Source: Pyronema omphalodes
Taxonomy: Eukaryota; Ascomycota; Pezizomycetes; Pezizales; Pyronemataceae
Reading direction: 5' to 3'
DNA: 64,000 nucleotides
NCBI GenBank assembly: GCA_024516155.1
Contig: JAJJXM010000103.1
Span: 46,122 to 110,121, forward strand
Below are positions 28,643 through 40,800 of the stretch, one piece after another. Every line of letters begins with the position of its first letter. Positions within the stretch are counted from its first letter, which is position 1. A program made the position numbers and the translations under genes. The notes beneath the pieces were generated by a model, which saw only the letters and a program-made list of their open reading frames with translations, ran no database searches and was not told where the DNA came from.

Positions 28643-31600
28643 ATGTCGGGTGCCACCCCAAGGAGGCGTGATCGACTCAAACAAGGACTAAGAGATTTAT
28701 TCAAATCACCGAAAACGCCAAATACCAAGCCCTCAAAGGAAACAATAAAGAATAGAACTGGCAATTCTCAGACGAATCTTTCAACAGTCGTTCCATCCAA
28801 CGCTTCAGTCTTCACCCACGTACACCGGACTGACACACCCTCAGACCATCTATTCACAACGACCGAGTCCTCTTCTGAAACGCATACTGAAGGCACCATT
28901 CGAAATGAAGGCCTTCAGTCAGATTCCATAACCTCCTTACAACAAAATCCCGTAATGGCGACAGAGAATACGGCAGATACCCCGGTCCAGGAACAAGGAG
29001 AACGGACAGATAATCCAACGGCAGCTAGCATTACAATCTCTCGATCGCTGTGGAGCAAGGCATTCTACCACGAAGACCTCGATGATCAACGTACAAAGCT
29101 TGAAGTCATTGGTATTCAAGCCGACGCCCAGAAGAGCGTGACGGAAGCAAGATTCTTTGTGGACAACTCCGTGAAGAATAGTAAGAAAAAGGCTTGGAAA
29201 ATCGACAAACTGCTCAACTGGTTAGACAAGTTCAAAGAGATTGGGGATATCGTCGTCCAATATGATCCTGCACATGCGGCGCTGCCGTGGGCTGCGTTTC
29301 GATTTATCCTGAAGGTTAGTTACACCGCCAAAACTCTTGATTGTCCTAGCTGATAATGCTCTGCAGATTTGTGTGCAACAGCAGAACACGCTAGAAGCTA
29401 TCGTCGATGGACTGGAGTACATCGCCAGTCTTGTTCAGAGGTGCACGATTTACGAGATTATATATGAAAAGGAAACTTTCAACGCATCGACAAACCTCAG
29501 AAAATCCATTCTTCAGCTCTACATAGCAGTGCTGAAGTTCTTCGCCAAAGCTATCGATAAAGCAAAAGGTGAACATTCCGATTCTACAAGGCCGTACTGC
29601 AACTAATGCTTCTCTAGAGAGCCATGTCAAGGCGGTATTCACCACAGAGAATATTTCAGATTACCTCGGTAACATCAGGAAGCTGGAGAAGACGGTTAAA
29701 GAAGACGCCGATCTCGTCGAAGCACAAGGTATTTTATCAACGGTGTAGACCTGGAATGTCGAGTGGTTTTAACACAACCTAGCTACCCGCGATGATTTCA
29801 AGGACCTTCGAGCGCAGCTGAAGAATATCAACCAGACGATGTCTGATATACGAGATTGGCTAGAAGGTATGGAGGACTATATGGTGTCGCCATACTCTAA
29901 GGACGCCCACTCACGTCAGTAGACAGTGAAAGATCTGCAATTCTGCAATGGATATCTGACATTCCTTACATCAGCCACCACAAACGCATTAATGAAGAGC
30001 GCCTTGAAGGCACTGGCGAGTGGCTTTTTGACAGGCCAGAGTACGAGGATTGGATGTCATCCAGCTCGTCAAAGCTGTTATTATTGCGGGGGATTCGTAA
30101 GTGACCATGTGCCTCATTCGTTTGAAAGATTCCTGTCTTACCATGTGAATCATTTAGCTGGAGCCGGTAAAACATATATAGCGTAAGCAATACCCCCCTC
30201 CCCCCCCCCCCTCCATCCCCCTCCACCCTCATTCAAAATGATGCTTTCAAAAGAGTCTATGTCTAACACACGAGGGATATAGATCAAAGATTGTTGATCG
30301 TCTGCAGATGGATACGACAGAGCTAAAATTCGCTTACTTCTATTGCAATCGAGCCGAAGAAAGTCGTCGAGAGCCGGGCAGCATCCTAAACACGATCATC
30401 CAACAGCTTGCGCAGTGTGATTTTGATGATGAAAAACTGGCAAAGCCAGTTGTTGATGTGTACCGAGGCCGGAAGATCCAGGGACAAACTTCATCACCTC
30501 TCAGCCTTGCAGAAAGCCAAGGACTCCTCGTTCAACTCACAAACATGTATCCTGAGACCGTCATTTGCATAGACGCCCTGGACGAGGTCAAAGAACATGA
30601 GCGAATACATCTGCTGAAGGCCCTGAATGCGGTCATTGCAGAATCCGAATCTCTGGTCAAGATTTTCGCAACGACTCGGCAGGATCCCGACATTGTCGCA
30701 CAATTCAAGATGTTTCCCCGGATTGAGTTAGAACCAGAAGATAATGTCGGTGACATCAATCATTTTGTCAAAACACGAGTCCAGAGCGCCATTCATGACA
30801 GTGAGCTGCTTGGCGGTGACGTATCCGATAACCTTAGAAGCGAAATATGTGAAGTGCTCTGTGTACGTTCCAAGGGAATGTAAGTTCAGCGTACGATTTG
30901 GTTGGATTGCAGATGGACAGGTACTGATCAAGGAATGATAGGTTCCAATTGGCGGCGCTTCAAATCACTTTTCTCTGCCAACTGTCCACCGAAGCCGATG
31001 TGAGACGCAGATTGCCGACCATTCCAGACACGCTGAAGGACGCCTACAACGATATCTACTGTAGCATCACTTCTCAAAATGAGAGCGCTCCTATAATTGC
31101 ACTGAACGCTTTTCGCTGGATTAAATATTCATACGAACCGCTGCGATCAGAAACCTTGCTTGACGCAATCTCAGTCGAAGTCGGCAAGTCGGACGAGTCC
31201 TCTCGTACGACCCCAATTCCTGCCAAGATGTTGTTGAAGATATGCCGAAATCTACTCGTCCTGGACGAACAGCTCAATGTTTTCCGCTTTGCGCATCTTT
31301 CAGTGGAGGAGTTTCTGGAGGAACAGCCCGAACTCAACAAAGCAATTTCTCACGCCGAAATCGCCAAGGGGTGCCTTTCACTGTTATGTTCTCAGGGTTC
31401 TTGGGATGGTTATGCGAAAGCGGACATCGAAGAAGGAGATTACGAAAACCGCCATGTATTGTCATACTCCGTTGTGTTTTGGCCGTGGCACGTCTCCCAC
31501 TGCACAGTCGTAAATGGTTTCCAAACCCTCGCTGCCTTCTGGAGTGCATTCATTGCCGAGAGAAACTACCAAGGGTGGCTCAGCTATCATCGTCAGTGGG

Positions 31601-32832
31601 TTAAGACAGGGCGTTGGTGTCCTCAAGCCGGCTTCTGGCGTAGGGTCTGGTACTGGCAAACAGGAGCCCACGATCTCGTCTCCTTGGTTGTCGTTTTCGG
31701 GTTGAGTAGAATGTTCACGTCGGCACTGGAGTCGACTGGCGATGACATAAAGCCCGACTTGAGCAAGTTAATTTACATCTCATCTACATTCGGAGACCTA
31801 GACATGGCGTCATTACTGATTGAAAACGGGGCTGATGTCGCGGCCATGGTCAAGTACGGAAAGACACCGCTGCATTACGTATCGTCCCACGGGCATGAGG
31901 GAATCGTCAAACTGCTCATTGATAAGGGCGCTGATGTCTCGGCTATCGATAAGGACGGAAAGATACCGCTGCATTACGCATCTGACAATGGGCATGAGGG
32001 GGTGGCCAAACTGCTCATGGACAGGGGCGCAGATTTCTCGGTTATCGATAAGGACGGAAGGACACCGCTGCATTACGCATCACAGTGGGGGTATGAGGGA
32101 GTGGTCAAACTGCTCATTGACAGGGGCGCCGATGTCTCGGCTATCGGTAAGTACGGAAAGACACCACTGCATTACGCATCACAGTGGGGGCGTGACGGAG
32201 TGGTCAAACTTCTCATTGACGGGGGCGCCGATGTCTCGGTTATCGATGAGGACGGAAAGACACCGCTGCATTACGCATCACAGAGTGGGTGTGAGGGAGT
32301 GGTCAAACTGCTCATGGACAGGGGCGCAGATTTCTCGGTTATCGATAAGGACGGAAAGACACCACTGCATTACGCATCACAGTGGGGGCGTGACGGAGTG
32401 GTCAAACTTCTCATTGACGGGGGCGCCGATGTCTCGGTTATCGATGAGGACGGAAAGACACCGCTGCATTACGCATCACAGAGTGGGCGTGAGGGAGTGG
32501 TCAAACTGCTCATTGACAGGGGCGCCGATGTCTCGGTTATCGATAAGGACGGAAGGACACCGCTGCATTCCGCATCACAGTGGGGGCATGAAGAGGTGGT
32601 CAAACTGCTCATTGACAGGGGAGCCGATGTCTCGGTTATCGATGAGTACGGAAGGACACCGCTGCATTACGCATCTGACAGTGGGCATGAGGGGGTGGTC
32701 AAACTGCTCATTGACGGGGGCGCCGATGTCTCTGCCATCGACAAGGACGGAATGACACCGCTGCATTATGCATTTCGGAGGGGGTATGAAGAGGTTGTTA
32801 AACTGCTCGAGCTGACAGGCGCCGTTTGTTAA
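28643..32832 (+). CDS. NACHT STAND (NLR-like) protein with ankyrin repeats
   Basis: Predicted signal-transducing ATPase of the fungal NLR type; relatives act in non-self recognition and cell death. Exons: 28643-29314, 29367-29568, 29618-29728, 29783-29866, 29920-30096, 30158-30182, 30283-30879, 30942-32832 (1252 residues, frame consistent). Residues 1-130 are Ser/Thr-rich and disordered. An N-terminal helical domain like that of many fungal NACHT proteins (HAALPWAAFRFI) is about 200-300. P-loop GAGKT is at about 417-421, encoded in a 25-nt exon. Walker B-like VICIDALDE is about 517-525, then FATTRQDP. A winged-helix-like region with FRFAHLSVEEFL follows. Ankyrin repeats run from about 890 to the end: one divergent cap and ten 33-residue units, very alike at DNA level. 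No stop or shift seen. Target unknown. Confidence 0.88.
31852..32815 (+). repeat. Homogenised 99-bp ankyrin repeat array
   Basis: Ten units of 99 bp (TPLHYAS..G..GVVKLLID.GADVS.ID..G). A two-unit (198-bp) block is duplicated: about 135 bp from 32152 are identical to the stretch from 32350. Because the period is a multiple of three, length changes keep the frame. Confidence 0.9.
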
Positions 32833-34210
32833 GAGCAGGTGGAATCAGAGTTATTTTCATGCAGGGAGTCAGAATTTTCATTGGAGTCAATGTTGGAATG
32901 GGAGTCAGGGTCGCAATGAGAGGCAGAGACTGAAAATTCGGACGAGTAGGCGTGAATGTTTTAGGCTGTGTTTTGAGATAAAATGTGTTCCAATCTGATT
33001 TCTGAAGAATGTTTTTTTTATATTTTAGCTTTTCTTCTTTAACGGTTATTATTATGATGTTTTTTTTTTGAAACTGGATACTAGTTTCTATTACGCTGTG
33101 TGGTCTCATACTCGTATTACAACGAATTTCCTCGTACCTCCTCGACTGCGGTATTGAAAATTTAGTAATCTATCCTTGAGTAGTTGAAACCCTCCGTTTA
33201 GACACAGACGTCTTTCAGTCCTGGATGGACAGATGTTCAGTAGTCAGTTCAATGTGAAAAGGCTTAGCGGGTCTGTTTGTAGCGAGAAATACCACGATTG
33301 AGACACTGATAGACAGGGGAGACGTTTATGCTGTCTTCTGTACATATGAAGTATTATGTAGTATTTATTAATTGCAGTCAATTTTCAGCAGTATATCAAC
33401 TTAACAGATAAGAAAGTTGCATCGTACAGCACTGGAGTGTAGTACTCTAGAGGGTTATGCCCACACTATCTAACAGGGTCGACGAAGGTTATAACCCTAT
33501 ACCCGATTTGTCGTACTAGGATGGGGAGTTGAGTGTCGTAGCATTTGAGCTTCCCAATCCCGTCAAGATCAAACATATCTACTACTCCGCGCTGTAAGCA
33601 AAAAGAATGGTGTCAAATTTCACCATCGCTTTGCGCATTCCACATGTCTTGTGCATCCTGTGGCGAGTGACGCAAGGAGTTATCGCGACCACTCATGCGA
33701 TTCTGTCACGATGTGATTTCCCAAGACCTCGCCGCAACCCTATGGTAGTACACGACCTTAGCTAGTGCTACACAACACAACACGATCAACGAAATTAATA
33801 CTGTGGTATCCAGGAAATCCCGTCAGGAAATTTCTTACCAGCTTCTATCTCATGTCTATAGTTATATATAATGTACGACAAAATGCTGGTAGTCAGTCGG
33901 TGTCTTGGACCTTGATTTTTTGAATAAATACAATCACGTTTGGTACAAACTTTCAACTCACCCGACGACCGGAGGCAGGCAGTTGTAAAGAATATGCATA
34001 GACCATATAGCAAATTACTCACCAAATCCGCAATTTACGTAGCTAAAACAAAATCACTCGCTGCTTTGCCTTGGCTATCCCTACAGCTTTTCCAGTCCCG
34101 CTGCGCATATACACCCGCACACCGCGAGACTCAAGGGCAAGCATACAGACGAATAGGAGAGCTAACCCATTTTGGGCGGTCATCGAAAAATGCTTGGGAA
34201 GCCATTTGTT
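32833..34210. other. No gene seen
   Basis: AT-rich intergenic sequence downstream of the NLR gene. ORFs here are short and show no familiar motif. Confidence 0.5.
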
Positions 34211-35615
34211 TCATGTCCGATACTGAGTGCAAGTAGTCGTGTATCTTACTGGATACGAGTGACGCAACTCGGTTGCGGGTTGTAACGGGTTCCAGGTTAA
34301 AATTGGCACATGCATTAGGATTCTTGAGTAAATATCTGCTTCCTGGTAATCCGCGAGTATCATCCAGCAGAAACTCCCTCTTGTACCACTCCACTCCACC
34401 CAGCCCCATTCTCCCTCTCCATCCCTCAGCCTGTTCGTGAATCCCACCAGCACTCCCGCATTCAACGCTCGCTCTTCCTCCTCGCCTTCCCGTATCAAAA
34501 CGGTGGATCGTGAGACGGCAGCGGTAGAGGTAGGGTCCTTGGCTTTCGGCTTCCTGGGCACCGAAGAGGTAAACAAAGCTGAAATAGAACAAGTTTTGTC
34601 CCCGACTGCGGTGATCGACTTCCACCATTTTGCCTCGGGAGTATCCATGTCCTCAGTTCCAAAGTCCATATGCATCTTTCCTGTGTCAACTAGCGATGAG
34701 AAGCACTCACCAACCAGCATAACGGGCCAGCGAGTGCGGTGCGAGAAGGCAGCTAGCAGGTCGGAGGTTCCATTGAGGTATACCGATAAGCGTCTAAGGC
34801 TGGAGAGAAAGTAGGGGCATTGGCGGTGTGCTATTCCGGCGGCGCGGGGGACCAATTGGACGGTGACTAAATTCACTGTCAGCCCTGCGCTCATGAAATT
34901 GTTATTTCACACATGGATACGCAAATAGGAGTGCAGGAATGAGATATAGCGAATAAAACGATGCCAATGAACGAAAAAAAATATCGGGACAGGCATATAC
35001 GAGGAAGGAATGGAATAATGCTGGACAAATTCCACAAATGGCGGAAGCAGATAGGGGAATGAGATTCAATTGGTGACCATATAATACGTTGGTTGGAAGA
35101 GGAATGCAGAGCATTAATATTGAAAACCCCGCGAAATGGCATGCGAGAAGAGTAATCAATCGAGATTCCGACGGCAGATGATGCGAAGCGATGGAAACGA
35201 AACTCCGTCCAACATCCCGACCCTGTCACTCGATCTTGTACAGTGGCACAGAAGAACGTACCCGAATAACTCAACCTCAGTCCTGCTACCAGCATCCCTG
35301 TGTAAACCTTCCACTCCTCGTGCTCAACCTGTTCCTGTCCCTTCATCTTCTCAATGGCCATGCTAGCCTCTGCCAGCGCCCCTCTCCACCCCGATGCAAA
35401 GTGTTTTCCATCGCCGCACCAAAGTCCCCTTTCTTCAGTCTGCGTCCTGCCTATCAAAGCTCCTGCCTCAGCTGTAACCCCTACTAACCGACCACCACCA
35501 ACCAGTCCACAGAACTCTTCCCAGGGTAACCTTCTCCCAGCTTCTGGTTCCTTCTTCACCAGACCCCAGACATCATGTAGAAAGCTTCTTCTCCCGTGAA
35601 CTAAATGTAGAAGTG
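34211..35615 (-). CDS. Hypothetical protein, at least two exons
   Basis: Not recognised. The minus-strand frame 35615-35262 (HGRRSFLHDVWGLVKKEP ... GMLVAGLRLSYS) is probably spliced at GTACGT (35261) to an acceptor CAG at 34885. It then continues 34884-34211 (GLTVNLVTVQLVPRAAGIAH ... WPVMLVGECF ... GEWGWVEWSG). Joining preserves the frame and reads naturally, which supports the intron (about 377 nt, long for this window, so a further small exon may be missed). No ATG is found for the first exon; an upstream exon to the right is likely (an ATTTAG acceptor is near 35616). Domain and function unknown. Confidence 0.45.
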
Positions 35616-35631
35616 ATAAGACGTTTAACAA

Positions 35632-36415
35632 CCTTTCTCATTCCGCAGCTGCTACTTTTGTCTAGGGATTGGCAGCAGGTATGAGTGTCTTGATCCTGGC
35701 AATACCAGCCAACCCAGTAGGAAAAGCGAGACATTTAGCCAATAAGCTATTCTGTCTCTCAAGCACGGCCTAGCAGTCTGGTAAGGTTGTTTCCAGTAAG
35801 ACCTCTGTCAGTTGCGAGTTGATTGAGAATGGTGTGTGCAGCGTCGTACGAAGTTGTGACAAACACAGCATGTAGCACCGGTTTAAGATTACCGGTGGTT
35901 GCTGCACTGGTGGTTCGCCGGCGCCGATGATGCCCAACGGGGTTATAGGCTTTGTGACAGATCACGTCGTGACAGCCGCAACTAGAGCTTCGTCATTGCT
36001 TTTATTTTGGGAGTCGATGTTGAGTTGAAGTCCATCTATCGGAGTCGGTATTGAAGTGCATTGGCGGGGTTGCTTCAGCTGTTGCTCGCGTTGCTTGTCA
36101 CGCCGCGGGGCTCAGTTTCGCGTTGATGGCGTCGCGTCATGTTACCCGTTCTTAGTCTTTGCAGCCGGGTAAAACAACTGTGGGGAAGTACGGCAATGCA
36201 TTGTAAGCGCGTATAGAACAAAACAATTATGAAGACCGTACATAATGTGCTATCAGTGCAAATGAAACAGTGGTTATGTGGATAATTATTACGAAGCGCA
36301 AATGAACTAGTGCTCATAAAAAATTAATACACAACAGGCCTGGTGAAATAGCCGTGGCTGATGTATCAGGTGAGTGTGGAGGAGGGGGATGGGGAAGGGA
36401 GGGATTCGGGGAAAA
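35632..36415. other. No gene seen
   Basis: Intergenic. May contain the first exon of the minus-strand hypothetical gene (an ATG-initiated stretch around 35733), but I could not join it in frame. Confidence 0.4.
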
Positions 36416-36420
36416 GCTGG

Positions 36421-36636
36421 TGTTGAAAAGCCGCCTAGGGCTGTGGTGTCTCAGCCACGATCAGGGCTCAGGTCACTGACCCGTTGCCACAGTTAGGGTT
36501 GATGTGACTGTATCGTGGAGGTGGAGGTTGTACATGGTCATATTCCCCTCCGTAGAATGCGTAGCCTTAGATCTTTACCGCAATCAATAAACCATAACCT
36601 CCACCTCCACCTGATCTTTCCCTCCCACGATTCACA
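36421..36636 (+). repeat. TRIM 5' LTR
   Basis: 216 bp, TGTTGAAAAG...GATTCACA. It contains GTGGAGGTGGAGGTTG and its near inverse AACCTCCACCTCCAC, which can fold back. Confidence 0.92.
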
Positions 36637-36657
36637 GGTTATGAGCCCTCGCACTTC
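36637..36657 (+). promoter_or_regulatory. TRIM primer-binding site, complementary to the initiator tRNA-Met anticodon arm
   Basis: GGTTATGAGCCC directly after the LTR is the complement of GGGCUCAUAACC, the anticodon arm of initiator tRNA-Met. The adjoining bases continue to resemble the complement of its 5' half. This is the half-tRNA primer arrangement known from copia elements and implies a copia-type partner. Confidence 0.7.
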
Positions 36658-36925
36658 AACTGCGTGATCATAATTATCGACAACACTTCACAAAACACTT
36701 CTCCTCCATCTGTTCGCTAAATACAACTTTACCGCTCGTTCAGCACAACGGATCTTCCTCTCTCTTCCACAATTCTTCTCATTTCTTTCCAAACCTTCTT
36801 TGACAACCAACCTCGCTCTGATTGCAGCACAAGCATTCGCCTCAACTGATGGTACGTTAATTTTCTTTTCTCTTCCACTGTTATACTCCTTCGTCATTAT
36901 TTCCCTCCCATCTACCCTTCCACAA

Positions 36926-37188
36926 AAAAAAAAAAAAAAAAAAAGAAAAAAGTCCCTAAGGTTCTGGGCAAAAAGAAAAAGTCCCTAAGGTTCTGGGCAA
37001 AAAGAAAAAAGTCCCTAAGGTTCTGGGCAAAAAGAAAAAAGTCCCTAAGGTTCTGGGCAAAAAGAAAAAAGTCCCTAAGGTTCTGGGCAAAAAGAAAAAA
37101 GTCCCTAAGGTTCTGGGCAAAAAGAAAAAAGTCCCTAAGGCTCTGGGCAAAAAGAAAAGAAAAAAAAAAAAAAAAAAAAAAAAAAAGA
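36926..37188 (+). repeat. Minisatellite inside the TRIM
   Basis: About seven copies of a 29-30-bp unit (core GTCCCTAAGGTTCTGGGC then A-rich) between two long A runs. Confidence 0.9.
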
Positions 37189-37475
37189 AAAGGGAGAAAT
37201 GAAGAATGATTTTTAGTTTTGTGTACTACTTGCTACGGACTGGCTATGGATTGCTGATATTCTTTTTACGGTACCCTGTATGAGGGGGTGATTGGATATC
37301 TTTACTGAAATTTGTTACGAACTTGATATAAATTGTTGATGTTTTTTCTGTACCCTGTATGAGGGGGTGATTGGATATTTTTTACTATTGTTTTTTCTAC
37401 CCTGGATCAGGGGGTGATGGATATTGACTGGCTGATATGGTATGATTTCGACACCCCGCCTTAGGCGAGGGGGTG

Positions 37476-37691
37476 TGTTGAAAAGCCGCCTAGGGCTGTG
37501 GTGTCTCAGCCACGATCAGGGCTCAGGTCACTGACCCGTTGCCACAGTTAGGGTTGATGTGACTGTATCGTGGAGGTGGAGGTTGTACATGGTCATATTC
37601 CCCTCCGTAGAATGCGTAGCCTTAGATCTTTACCGCAATCAATAAACCATAACCTCCACCTCCACCTGATCTTTCCCTCCCACGATTCACA
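37476..37691 (+). repeat. TRIM 3' LTR
   Basis: 216 bp, same as the 5' copy, followed by the GCTGG duplication. Confidence 0.92.
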
Positions 37692-37696
37692 GCTGG

Positions 37697-39859
37697 TGGT
37701 ATTAGTAATGTTACGGATGGGTTGAGACTGAAGGAGAATCTCTCGAGTTTGCGGCTGAGAGTAAGAATGTTGGATGGGCACTGTGTTTACTGCTGGCAGT
37801 GACGACAAATAAACATCATGGCAGTGATGGAAACTGGGTCTCGGGAACCAACAGTCAAGTGACGACGAGTAAGTTTGTTTTGCTCTGCCTTTTTCATCCG
37901 TTAGAATAGAAGTTGAAATTTCACAGCAGACAATATGTCTTGCAATCAATAACTAGCAGCATTCTTCGTGACATATATCACATCGTCCTGGCTTAAAGAA
38001 ACCAGATTCAAAAGGTTTTCATCATCTCTTGCAATCTGTAGTTCATGAAAGATGATATCTGTCTCAGGTATTGGCTACTTCATCCGGTATTTTTCAGCTC
38101 CGTGATCAATCAGATCCCGCGCAAACACCATTATAGCCTCCTGCACATGATGATGAAGAATCGAGACATTACTGGGCCTTTGTACGTTTTGCTTGGAATT
38201 TCCAGTGATTCTCATTACCGAAGTTATATTTCCATATTTTATACCGAGCATCTCCACTTGAAGGAGGAGTGAATGGGGCGTCTTGGTTGGCGTAAATATC
38301 AAGTGAATTAGATAACAAAACAGACGCCACGCTAGTGATTAGCCAATATTTTAACCAGTACCCCTCAACAACTTGGAGTTTTGGGGCCCCTGCCAAGCTG
38401 TTTCATCGCGACAATTTAGAGTAATCGAGGAAAATATTTAGAAACAGAACCTAGTGACGAGGATTGAAGGCGGTCATGCAGTCGTCCAAATCAGCGAGTG
38501 ATATAGGAATGACTAGGCCTCGTTTGACCATGCCTCGGCCTGCTCTTATCGATGGCTCGAAGAAATTTCAAAGAAAAACAGAATGTAGGAAGCATATTCT
38601 CATGTGCGTGAAGCATGCGCTATGGTTAGCTATTGATGGAGTGGTAGCTATGGCGGTACGTCTATAGAGAGGGGGCCAAATATAAAGACAGTTCTCCATG
38701 ATTATTCGCCACAGAGCCAAATTCCGTACAACTGACCATATAAGACTAACGAAACTTGAAGGATGTCAACAGGTAAAGAAATACTGGATGTTGGTCTCCT
38801 AAAAAATGTTGTTAGCAATCGCAGAATCGCATAGCGCTGTGCGGAGTTTTTGGAGGATTTCCACACGCTAGTCATGTGAGGCTACTTTGACAGAAGTCTG
38901 GTCGTGCAAGACATATTGAAGAGGTCTTTCAAGATGTGCTGAAGATTCTATGACGTTCAATAATACCAAGTAATATGGCTTATACCTAACTGCTGGCAGA
39001 ATGGACTGTGTAGATATCCCCGGTATTTATTCTCATCGTATACGTAGTTGAAATCAACCCCAAGGCATCGAAGTTGCCCTTTCAACAACTAGTAGTAGAG
39101 GTAAGCAACTTTCGGCAATATATAAGAAAGTTCTGATGGATTGTGATCCCTAGCCCAAATTAGCAATTCCGGCAATCTAATCGACGAGAGCTTTGGGCAT
39201 AATTATTCTGTTCACACCGTTCTTCTCGTATTTGTTTACACCATTCATTAATCATTGGTCTACCTCATGTACCTACCTCTTCCATCCCTTATTTAAGTGA
39301 TGGGTGGTGGAGTTAGCTGGTCCATGGAGCATCATGAAATACGGCTACGGAGTGTTCCTTCATAAATTAGATATTGAAACGAGTATCGATGATGTAGCAG
39401 CTTCACGGATAGGGAACCATCAATCAAGGGATCAAATAAATCAAAACGTCAGGTTACTTGTTTTGAAAGGTTCCAGTCCTATAGCACAGTGACACAGTTT
39501 TTCAACCGCGGCTCATCAGCATTTGCTGTCTCCTAAATATGTCTGTCCAGGGTTGTTTCTTGATGGCACGTCCCCGTTGACGACCCTCCGTCCTCAGTAC
39601 CGCCACTGCAATTCACCCTGGACCAGCCATTAGAACTTGTCTTGGCAGCTGATCTGGGTAATTCGTAATGCAAGCTCAGCCTCCTTGTCTTCCTTATAAA
39701 TACCCTCTTCCTCCCCTCCTGTCCTCGCTCCTTTTTCTTCATACAAGCCTCTTCCAGCCATAAGAGCCGCGAATATTAATCAGACTTTATCTTAACAAAC
39801 CCTTGATCCCTCTCCCATGCCCAAGTAAATACTAACCTTGAATATCAGACCCGACGATA
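37697..39859. other. No gene supported
   Basis: ORFs are all under 76 codons and without motifs. It may hold decayed transposon sequence, but I cannot name any. Confidence 0.4.
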
Positions 39860-40800
39860 ATCCTAGCAACTCGTGATTTGCTCTGCCGCACATGTAAACA
39901 ATTAACAAACCCGAGGACAACCTCGACACCTTAAACAACCTAGAAACCTATGATGTCTGCCTACACATATACAAATGCTAATGCTTCAACAGACATGACA
40001 ATAAATCTAGCAACTCGTGATTTGCTCTTCCGCACGTGTAAATAATTGATAACCCTGGGGAAACCCTCAATAATTTAAACAATTGACAACCCCGGGGACA
40101 ACCTCGACAACTCAAACAACCTAAAAATCCAAAAACCCACAATGCCTCCCACACATATCCTAATACTAATGCGTCAACAGATGTGACGGCAATCCCAGCA
40201 ACTCGTGATTTGCTACTGCGTATGTGAACAACCAAACAACCTGGCGGTAACCTCGACAACTTGAACAACCCAGAAACCCATCCTACCTCCCCACACATAC
40301 ATATTACTAATGCTTCAACAGACATGGCAATAAACCTAGCAACTCGTGATTTGCTCTTCCGCACATGTGAACAATTGACAACACCGGGGACAACCTCAAT
40401 AATTTAAACAATTAATAAACCCGGTGACAAACTTGACAACTTAAACTACCCAGAAACCCATCATACTTCCACAGACATACACAAATACTAATGCTTCAAT
40501 AGAACTGATGGCAACCCTAGCAACTCGTGATTTGCTCCTCCACACGTGTAAACTGATAAACAACCAGCCCGGTGGCAACCTCGACAACTTGAACAACCTA
40601 GAAACCCATAAAACTTCCCCACACATATCCCAATACTAACGCTTCAATAGAACTGACGGCAACCCCAGCAACTCGTGATTTGCTCCTCCGCATGTGAACA
40701 ATCAACAAACCCGGCGATAGTCTCGACGACTCGAATACTCCAGCAAGCCACAATCTATCGACTCCGCACACGCCTACGTCCCTCGACACCTCGACAAGCT
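39860..40800. repeat. Satellite-like tandem array
   Basis: Six diverged units of about 140-187 bp, each opening with AGCAACTCGTGATTTGCT (near 39869, 40010, 40197, 40339, 40519 and 40669). They share CCCGG.GACAACCTCGACAAC and ACTAATGCTTCAA segments. Minus-strand ORFs here merely reflect the repeat. Confidence 0.85.

Larger units (their letters stand above)
36421..37691 (+). mobile_element. Complete TRIM (short non-autonomous LTR element)
   Basis: Two 216-bp LTRs (36421-36636, 37476-37691) that look identical base for base, with TG..CA ends. The target duplication is GCTGG (36416-36420, 37692-37696). A primer-binding site lies just inside the left LTR and a purine-rich GGCGAGGGGGTG before the right LTR. 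The 839-bp interior has no retroelement genes. Orientation follows the primer site. Recent insertion. Confidence 0.92.

Noticed and set aside
31820..32755. 311-codon ORF in a second frame over the ankyrin array
   Set aside because: The 99-bp period keeps any frame open; the ankyrin frame is the real one.
34437..34814. 125-codon plus-strand ORF
   Set aside because: Overlaps the better supported minus-strand hypothetical gene and shows no motif.
36947..37150. Evenly spaced repeats that could suggest a CRISPR array
   Set aside because: Unit and spacer are the same throughout, so it is a minisatellite; the genome is eukaryotic.
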